Assembly (NCBI GenBank): GCA_028583605.1
Contig: CM053329.1
Coordinates: 13,192,501-13,256,500 of the forward strand
Origin: Dastarcus helophoroides
Taxonomy: Eukaryota; Arthropoda; Insecta; Coleoptera; Bothrideridae
DNA: 64,000 nucleotides
Reading direction: 5' to 3'
The number at the start of each line of letters is the position of its first letter. Position 1 is the first letter of the stretch. The notes under the pieces were generated by a model that searched no databases, was not told the DNA's origin, and saw only the letters and a program-made list of their open reading frames with translations. Positions 56,651-64,000 of this stretch are shown here, piece by piece. The position numbers were made by a program, and so were the translations under genes.

Positions 56651-57253
56651 AGGATAAACATGAACTGAGGAGTTTCGGAGTTTTCGGGGTTATGCACCTA
56701 TTACAGAAGATTTGTGAAAGGTTTCTCCAACATCGCTGCGCCATTACACCGACTAACGGAAGGAAGAACGCCGAATGTCTGGACTCCGGATTGTGATATT
56801 GCTTTCCGAAAACTGAAGTCCGCCTTGTGCACAAGCCCTATCTTGGCTTATCCTCAGCAAGATGGGAAGTTCGTGTTGGACACTGATGCCAGCAACGTCG
56901 GCGTTGGGGCTGTGCTATCCCAAGTTCAAGGCGGTGAAGAAAGAGTAATCGAATATTACAGCAAGATCCTGATGAAGCCAGAGAGGAACTATTGCTCCAC
57001 CAGGAAGGAACTTCTTGCGATAGTGAAGGCCATGGAACACTTTCTTAAGTACTTGTATGGGCAAGAATTTCTCATCAGCACAGGTCATTCGGCACTTTCT
57101 TGGTTACTTCGAGTGAAGAACGCAGAGGGACAGACGGCTAGATGGTTGAAAAGGCTCCAGCAATATCTCTTTAAGGTGCATCATCGACCTGGACGACATC
57201 ATAACAAGGGTAATGCTTTGTCCAGAAGACCTTGTGAGGATTGCAAATACTGC
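56651..57253 (+). pseudogene. Gypsy 2 connection and RNase H
   Basis: A frameshift near 56710 separates the short connection part from a long open frame (56714 on). It contains KLKSALCTSPILAYPQQDG, the first Asp in DTDASNVGVGAVLSQ, the Glu in TRKELLAIVKAMEHF, and STGHSALSWLL where the usual Asp of TDH is Gly. It ends HHRPGRHHNKGNALSRRP. Confidence 0.87.
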
Positions 57254-58617
57254 AGACGAGTTGAGGACCATAAGGACATGTTAGATATAAGGATCACTTC
57301 TGTCCAGGCAGAAGACGAATGGAATGTTGAAGGTCTTCGGGAGCTACAGAAGAGCGACGCAGATATCGGATTCATATTGGAATGGAAAGAAGCTGGAGAC
57401 AAACCGGAATGGCAAAAAGTTTCCAACAGAAGTCCAGCTCTTAAGAATTTGTGGGCCCAATGGAAATCCCTCCAGGTCGAGGACGGGGTACTGAAGAGAG
57501 CATGGGAAAGCGCGGATGGAAAGCGTGACAACTTGCCGTTGGTGGTGCCTTAGGAGAAGATTCCACAGGTCTTGTGGGAGGTACACAATGGGAACTCTGG
57601 TGGACATCTAGGGATGAACAAGACCCTGGAGAAGGTTCGAAAACGGTTCTATTGGGTTAACTGCAGGGAGGACGTTGAGCGATGGTGTCAAAAATGGGTC
57701 ACCTGTGCTACATCAAAGGGTCTTCGTTCAAGAACCAAAGGAGCCCTGAAGCAATATAATGTGGGACCTCCATTTGAAAAAATTGCAATCGATGTGGCAG
57801 GACCATTCCCAGCTTCAGACGATGGAAATAAGTACATCCTGGTGGCCATGGATTATTTCAGTAAATAGCCTGAAGCTTATGCCATCCCGAACCAGAAAGC
57901 CACCACAGTCGCAAAGGTTCTTGTGGACAACTTCATCTGTCGATTTGGTGTTCCCTTGGAACTACACTCGGACCAGGGAAGGAACTTTGAATCGGGGGTG
58001 TGTCGTCTTCTTGGAATAAGGAAACCTCGAACAACACCTCTTCATCCACAGTCTGATGAAATGGTGGAGAGATTTAACAGGACCTTAGAGGAACATCTTT
58101 CGAAGGTCGTTTCCAAACATCAGACATACTGGGACCGACATCTACCACTGTTTCTAATGGTCTATCGCGCGGCAACTCATGAAACTACAAGTCAGACTCC
58201 GGCAAAAGTGATCTTCGGGAGGGAACTGCGGCTTCCATGTGACTTGGTGTTTGGATCACCAAGGGAGAGCCCCAGGGGGACGATGGGTTTGGTAGACGAC
58301 TTGCGGGAAGCGATATTGGAGACGCATGTCCTGATGCGGACGAAGATCAACTTGGGGACCGACCGGATGAAGACAAGATATGACGTGAATGCCAACCATG
58401 GTGGTTTCAGTGAGGGCGAATTGGTATGGGTATACAACCCTCAGTGAAGGAAAGGAGATTCGCCGAAGTTTACGCCATCTTGGGAAGGGCCGTCAAAGTG
58501 CTGAAGAGGATCAACGACTTGGTATGCAGGATCCAGCGTAGCTCCAGTGGTAAAATGAAAGTAGTACACCTGAACAGACTATGGAAATTTAGTGGCGAAG
58601 TGACTGATTGGAACTGA
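57254..58617 (+). pseudogene. Gypsy 2 integrase
   Basis: The zinc domain keeps GGHLGMNKTLEKVRKRFYWV but the first Cys of the CxxC pair is Trp (WVTC). The catalytic core has IAIDVAGPF, LELHSDQGRNFES and SDEMVERFNRTL, so all three acidic residues are present. Stops: TAG at 57866-57868 in place of the Trp after FSK, a stop near 57550 before the zinc domain, and TGA after YNPQ near 58444. It ends at TGA 58615-58617. Confidence 0.88.
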
Positions 58618-58646
58618 TCGGGACAATCATTCTAAGAGGGAGGCAG

Positions 58647-59018
58647 TGTAACGCAATGTAAATAGATGGAATAGAATTTAGAATAGAATTGTATAAGTTA
58701 GTAAATAAAGAAAAGTTCTAGAAGGATCTGATAAGGGGAAAGCGGCCGCGATAACGAAACAAATGGCAGATAAGCGTTCCAGAAATTTCGGGAACGATAA
58801 GCCTTATCTGCCGAAAAGTTCTAGAAGCCGGGGGCCAAAACTATAAGGCGGTCAGCTTTCCCTCGAGTCAGTCAGTTAGAATCAGTGAAATTAGTGAGTT
58901 AGTAGGGAGTCAATAATAAGTGAGTTAATTCTTCAATTGTGGTGATCCAAGTTGAGTTCAGTAATAAAGTGGGTGTAATCCATCACGTGTAATCAATCGA
59001 ACCGATAAGCCCGTAACA
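58647..59018 (+). repeat. 3' LTR of Gypsy 2
   Basis: 372 bp, preceded by the purine tract gagggaggcag. It carries the four-unit heat-shock element at 58776-58795 and an extra TTCtaGAAgg near 58715. Ends CCCGTAACA, then the ATAT duplication. Confidence 0.95.
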
Positions 59019-60149
59019 ATATTTAAGTCTAGATTTCAAAAAATGAAAATCAACGTTTAAGGAGAAAATCGAAATTTTGAATTTCAGCACTCTCTTTTTT
59101 CTCAATATTACTTTTTTTTCTCAAAATTTCTTTTTTCTAAAAATTCGTATTTTTTCTAAATTTTAACCTTGTTGTCATTTTTTTTTAATTTAGCTGCCAA
59201 CGAGAAATTAATACCTTTTGAAAAATGTAAACTGTTTTCTCGAGATATTCTTTGTATATTCTTTGAGAAGAAGTCATGTTTTATTGGCTTTTTCTTCGCC
59301 AGTTACTCCTGCAATTCTAGATTTTTATAAACCTTCGCCTAAGGATTGGCAATCTCTTTTCTCTAGATTTAGACCTTTTTCTTCAGCTTTCGGCTTTCGG
59401 CATCATCATCATCAATGTTTATTAAAATTTCTGCCGTCGACTCTTTTTAAATTGGACTTTCTGGAAATTTTGACTTCAATTTCAAAATTCGTCTTTTTCA
59501 AAAATTTAAACTTCATTGTTATAAATTTTTCATTTTAAAATTTCGACCACTCCCAAATGACTTTTTCCGGGAAATTAGGATATTTTTTATTTTCAACTTC
59601 TAACTTTTCTTAACATTTCGACTATAAAAAAATTCGCTATATTTTTTAAAAATCTCCTTTCTCTGAGAATGTTCACCTTTTTTTTTGATATTTTTAGAAA
59701 TTTCGAAAAATCTTTGGCTTTTTCTCAAAACTTCGATTTTTTTTAATCAAAATTCGTCATTCTTTTTCGAAATATCGACTTTGATCTAAAAATTCTAGTT
59801 TTTTCAATGAAATGTCGACGACTTTTTAGCAAATTCCAAGTCTTTTACCAAAATTTTGATCTTTTTCCCGCGATTTAGAGTATTTTATTTTAATTTCGCA
59901 ATATTTTTCAGAAATTCTCTTTTAAAATTTCGACTCCTTTTTAAAAACTTTTCTGTAATTTCGACTTTTATTTCAAAAATTATCCTTTCTAAATTAATTT
60001 TAACTTCTTTTTTAAGAAATTACTAATTTAACTCTTTTCTCGGGATATTCTCTGCAAAGTAGTGTTATAATCATGCACCTTTTATTAATTTTTCTTTACC
60101 ACTTACTCCTTCTACAATTCTAGATTTTTATAAACCTTCGTCTGGCAAT
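59019..60149. repeat. T-rich degenerate satellite
   Basis: Words such as aaatttcgac and tttctcaaaa, with a duplicated phrase (cagttactcctgcaattctagatttttataaacc near 59300 and cacttactccttctacaattctag near 60103), so at least one internal duplication of about 800 bp. No gene. Confidence 0.6.
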
Positions 60150-60255
60150 CTCAGAACAAAGGTTGCTCTAACGCGTATCAACAGCCAAGCTATCATCTTC
60201 AGGGGACAAGATTTGTATTTCAATTTGTGAGGATAGCCGTCCGTTTCGCCAAAAA
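60150..60255 (-). repeat. Fold-back repeat copy
   Basis: Minus-strand core (ctgaagatgatagcttgg, ctgttgatacgcgttagagc) joined directly to a plus-strand arm (ggggacaagatttgtatttc ... gtccgtttcgcc). A shortened copy. A further degenerate core lies at 61640-61680. Confidence 0.72.
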
Positions 60256-61230
60256 AAAATAAATTTTGAGAACAATGTTTTTGAAAATTGCGACTTTCTT
60301 TCTCAAAATTCGAGTTTTTCTGAAAATTGTGCATTTTTCTGAAAATTGCGACTTTTTAGAAAAACAGACCTTTACAAATTTTGATTTTTTCAAATTATAA
60401 ACATTTTTCGAGTTTTTAAAAAAGATTAGATTTTTATCTTTTATATGATTTGTTGAAAATTCCAACTTCCCTCTTAAAATTGGTCATTCTTTTAGAAATT
60501 TGAAATATTTGCTGAAAAGTTCGATATTTTTCTGGAAATTTCAACGTTATTTTGAAATATCATGATTTTTTTTCAAAGTCTTTGTTTTTTCTGAATTTTT
60601 TTTAATTTGATTCCTGGTAATTTCAACTTGTCCGAAATTCATCTTATTTTCCAAATTTTGACTCTTATTTCAAAATTCGATATTATCTGTTTCCGGATAA
60701 TTCCATTTAAAATTGAATGTTTTCTAAAGGTTTAGACTTTCTCACAAAATTCGTTTATTTTTTTTTTAAATTGGATCGAAATGTTATTTGAACTCTAAAA
60801 ATCTGAGAACAATATTTTTAGAAAATTTTGAGAAAAAGATTTCTTGAAAACCTTCAAGAATATGGCAAAATTAAAATAAAATAGAAATTCTGAGAGAATA
60901 TTTTTAAAAGTTACAATTTTTTACCTGAATTCGACTTGTTCAGGAAATTACCTTTTGGAATATGACCTTTTGGACCTTTTGAAAATTGACTTTTGGAAAT
61001 TTCGTCTTCTTCGAAATTTCGACATTTCTTGAAGTACTTCGAACAGTTTTTTCTTAAGATTGGGCTTTTTTCGAATTTTCGATTTTAATCTGAAAATGCG
61101 ATCTCCCCAGTTCTGTAGTTTTTAGTAAAAATACACATTACCCAGACAGAAGGTTTTCTTTTTTGCCCATGAATTTTTCAGAATGATTGTTGCCCCTCCC
61201 TTGAAGAAAATTCTGCCTATGCTCTTGTCC
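60256..61230. repeat. AT-rich dispersed repeat, second copy
   Basis: Co-linear with 4311-5410, ending in the shared agaaggttttcttttttg and gattgttgcccct phrases. Non-coding. Confidence 0.7.
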
Positions 61231-62599
61231 AAAATATATCATGATTTGCATATCTGATTAATCATGAAAGTTATTTTACTAGAATTTTTGAATGTCCCTA
61301 TTGTGAATTTGATCCCCAAATTGGTACTGTTTTGTAAATCTATTAATTCCATTTGTGCTCATTTGGAACTGTTTCTGTGTCCTATATTAAATGACTAAGA
61401 AAAAATGGGGAAACTACTAGTAATTTCTTCGGATCGAAATATTTTAAATCTCGATTTAAATTGATTAAAGTTTTGAATTTCCTGCCCATATTTTCTTCTA
61501 TCTGAAGGAGTTTGTTTTCTCAAGCATGGAAAATGTTTCGTTTTTTCTTCGACAACAGATATTTGTTTCAATTGGTAGGTTTTTTTCGTCAAATCGTTTG
61601 ATATTTTCTTTCCAAAATTTTTATGTAAAACAGTAGAGCTTATGCTCTAACTTATTTCGATAACCAAGCTATTATCAGCAAAGAAATGTTATATTATTGC
61701 TAATATATTTTATAAGTTACGAATATTGAAGAATTCTAAAAAGTAATGGATAAAAATATCATCAAAATATTCTAAAGAGACCGAGTGATAGACAGTCACA
61801 CGTAAGACAAAAAAGTTAAAAATATCTGATATTGTAATATCTGAAAAGCCATATAGCTTATAGAAAGACAACTTTTTTGAATTCACACACGATTTTATTA
61901 ATATAAATCGGCTTAGGAAAAATCGATGAAATCTCCGTACCCGCCAATGGATTTTAACTCGTTAACTTAAAGCCTTGAATGAAGTCCTTTAATATTAAAT
62001 TACCGAAGTGCTAAAAAGTAAAGCTGGCCACCGGGAAACTGGTTACATTTAATAATTCCATGTGTGCAGTCCCCACAAATGCATTGGACATCTTTCGAGT
62101 TCATCACCTTGCCCTCTACGTGAAATCGGCGATATTGCTTTCGTGAGAATAAAATTTTTTACATCCACTGTCCTCAACTGTTAATGACAATTACTGCGTA
62201 AAATTATCCAATATTCATAACCGAAGAAGTGTTTTAACGATCTAATAAAGCAAGCTATCTGTAAATTAGATACTTTTATTGATAACTGAGGTTTTAACGG
62301 AATTTAGAAACCGTTGGTCATAAAACCAAAAGTGCACACCATAGAAACTGGTTTATTTGATTTTTTCGACACGTTCACCTAAAATTGAAGATTTTTTTTT
62401 AACCCGAAGCTTTCAAAAAAAAAGCAGAATGTTCGTCGCCACGTTCAACACGAAAATCTACTTTTGTCTTCTAAATTCTTCTTAACACAAATGTAGGTTA
62501 AACCACGTTCGTTTCACAAAAAAAATACTCCTCATCATATTACGTTTCATATACGCTGCTAGTCTGTAACTTGGAATAAATTCAGTAAATCAAAGACAG
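61231..62599. other. Non-satellite region without a recognised gene
   Basis: About 1.4 kb, AT-rich but largely free of satellite words. Contains the degenerate fold-back core at 61640-61680 (gctctaacttatttcgataa). No exon or RNA gene is supported. Confidence 0.45.
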
Positions 62600-63595
62600 G
62601 TTTTTTTCGGAAATATGTTCCTGATTTATCACCCAAATCGCAAAGTACCGTAAGCAAGATTGAAAAACAGTTTAAGGAAAATGGCTATTTAAGAAAAACA
62701 AGTACTCCCTATCAGAATACGCTCAATGAAAATCTTAAAATTAATGTACTTCTCTCTGTCCAAGAAAATCCTTATGTCCCCTCAAGTTAGAAAGATAGGG
62801 AACTGAAAATTAGCCAGTCTTCAGTTGCAAGAATTCACAAAGTGCAAAAATTTCATCCATATAAAATGACAATCCTCCATGAACTCTTAGAAGATGATCC
62901 GGATAGAAAACTCAGTTTTGCGAACAAATGATGGATCGACTGGAGAGAAATGTTCTAAGCATAGAAAATATCCTGTTTTCAGATGAATCAAGGTTTATGT
63001 TAAATGGTGAGCTAAATCGTCAAAATTGTCATTACTGGGCAGACAACAAGTCACACTGGATGAGGGAAGGCCACACTCAACATCCAGAGAAAGTCAATGT
63101 TTGGTCAGGGATTGTTGATGATCGAGTTATACAACCAACTTTCTTCCAAGGAAATTTCAATGGGGCAGAATATTTAGAATTCTTGCAGGAAGAGCTAATT
63201 CCTGATTTAGTTGCTGATTTTGTTTCCTGATCTGGTCAAAGGTGTTGTCCTGAATAGAAACATCTTGTTTCAACAAGAGTACCTCTCCCCGTTTTACAAG
63301 ACCTGTCCGTGAGTATCTGGTATTTCCAGGCAGATGGATTGGTAGAAGAGGACCTTGGCCATACAGGTTTCCGGACTTGACACCTATTTTTCATGAGAGT
63401 ATTTAAAGAGCAAAGTTTTTAAGACCAAACCTGAAAAAATTGAGGAGTTGAAAGGACGAATAAGACAGGAGTGTAAACTAATTTCCCCCCAAGAAATTAG
63501 GAATATTCAAATCGAGTTTTAGTTCCATTTGGGGTATTGTCAGTTAGTAAATGGGCAACATTTTGAACATTTATTGAAGAAAGATTATTGAGTTG
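62600..63595 (+). pseudogene. Tc1/mariner-superfamily (IS630-type) transposase, decayed
   Basis: DDE/D transposase that cuts and pastes its element. The N-terminal helix-turn-helix region (STVSKIEKQFKENGYLRKT, 62640-62700; SSVARIHKVQKFHPY, 62820-62868) is broken by stops at about 62788 and 62929. The catalytic domain is read from 62928: ILFSDESRFMLNG (first Asp), YWADNKSHWMREGHTQHPEK, VNVWSGIVDDRVIQP. After a TGA at 63228 the second catalytic Asp motif, usually FQQDGA, reads FQQE, and the third is in FPDLTP. The C-terminus YCQLVNGQHFEHLLKKDY ends near 63590. Terminal inverted repeats were not found. Confidence 0.82.
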
Positions 63596-63822
63596 AATCA
63601 GATTCCTTGGTTTTTCAAATTAGTTATTATTTCTTAAATATATTTTAAATAAGAAGAAATAAAAAATTAAAATTTGGCACAGGTGTAATTTGATACATCC
63701 TTTAAGAGTAGTTTAAAAAAAACAGGGTTCTATTTAAAAAAATTATAAATTACGTCATATCTTAAATTTGGGACATTTTATACAATATTTTCGTACATCA
63801 AAAAGGGCGCAAATTAAAATAT

Positions 63823-64000
63823 TGTTGCGATATATCGGTTCGAAATAATTATTACACGTGAATTATAACCACTTTATTTCCAAACTAAACTCGGAACACT
63901 ACAACTTGATAATTAACTAACTTGGAGCAGGCGGCTGCAAGGGGTCACTGCATTGGATTCCGTGTTGGTTCATCATCAGATTGTGCCGCATGTAAATTGA
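63823..64000 (-). mobile_element. 3' end of a Gypsy-family LTR, cut by the window edge
   Basis: TGTTGCGATATATCGGTTCG starts the block. On the minus strand it is the LTR end, with cgaaccgata and aataaagtgg in the same order as in the other LTRs here and closest to the solo LTR at 25730-26040. The rest of the LTR, and any element, lies past the right edge. Confidence 0.65.

Larger units (their letters stand above)
54748..59018 (+). mobile_element. Gypsy-type LTR retrotransposon 2 (internally deleted, younger)
   Basis: 4.27 kb with two LTRs and a target duplication ATAT (54744-54747 and 59019-59022). Same family as element 1 by coding sequence, but a different subfamily by LTR. It lacks most of protease and reverse transcriptase. 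The LTR pair differs at about nine positions plus three short indels over some 360 bp by eye, so insertion was fairly recent. It cannot make its own cDNA but keeps promoter, primer site and purine tract. Confidence 0.92.

Overview
The window looks like a stretch of an arthropod (most likely insect) nuclear genome. It is very AT-rich, carries spliced single-copy exons separated by kilobases of satellite DNA, and is crowded with eukaryotic transposable elements (Gypsy LTR elements, LINEs, a Penelope-like element, a Tc1/mariner relative, a TA-flanked MITE, and Helitron-like and hAT-like ends). There is no sign of bacterial gene organisation.

Host genes are few. On the + strand, two exons of an anosmin-1 (Kal1) homologue are visible: a signal-peptide exon (14373-14558) and a WAP-domain exon (25328-25523). 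They are joined in phase 0 across a 10.8-kb intron built almost entirely of tandem repeats. No fibronectin-III exon is convincingly visible downstream, so most of 25.5-64 kb is probably the next intron or intergenic DNA. On the - strand, an 81-bp GC-rich island (3685-3765) reads as the first, secretory-signal exon of an unidentified protein whose remainder lies beyond the left edge.

Repeats by region: 1-3.4 kb, two satellite arrays (about 535- and 600-bp periods); 4.3-5.4 kb, an AT-rich repeat with a partner at 60.2-61.2 kb; 5.75-7.57 kb, a decayed Jockey-group LINE; 7.6-13.1 kb, a 1.19-kb/0.5-kb tandem array containing long hairpins and interrupted by a Penelope-like element with a 9-bp target duplication; 14.8-23.6 kb, a 0.5-0.96-kb-period array in the Kal1 intron; 24.3-24.46 kb, a Helitron-like 3' end; 26.1-32.05 kb, a decayed Gypsy element with both LTRs and a CTAT duplication; 32.3-38.3 kb, a nested stack in which an RNase H-bearing LINE is split by a second LINE and by a MITE; 40.4-46.9 kb, another array; 47.7-49.5 and 54.3-54.5 kb, fold-back repeats; 49.5-54.3 and 59-61.2 kb, T-rich satellite-like DNA in the opposite orientation; 54.7-59.0 kb, a second, younger Gypsy element with an internal deletion; 62.6-63.6 kb, a decayed mariner-type transposase; 63.8 kb to the end, the 3' end of a related LTR on the - strand.

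The observations I rate highest are: (i) a four-unit heat-shock element upstream of a well-spaced TATA box and initiator in the LTR of the younger Gypsy element; (ii) a hammerhead-ribozyme-like fold at the 3' end of the Penelope-like element, with the same core words recurring inside a dispersed fold-back repeat family across the whole window; (iii) an upstream ORF in a strong start context whose stop overlaps the Kal1 start codon; (iv) an insertion in a Gypsy integrase gene that has intron-like ends and a frame-keeping length. All assignments come from reading the sequence by eye; no database search was run.
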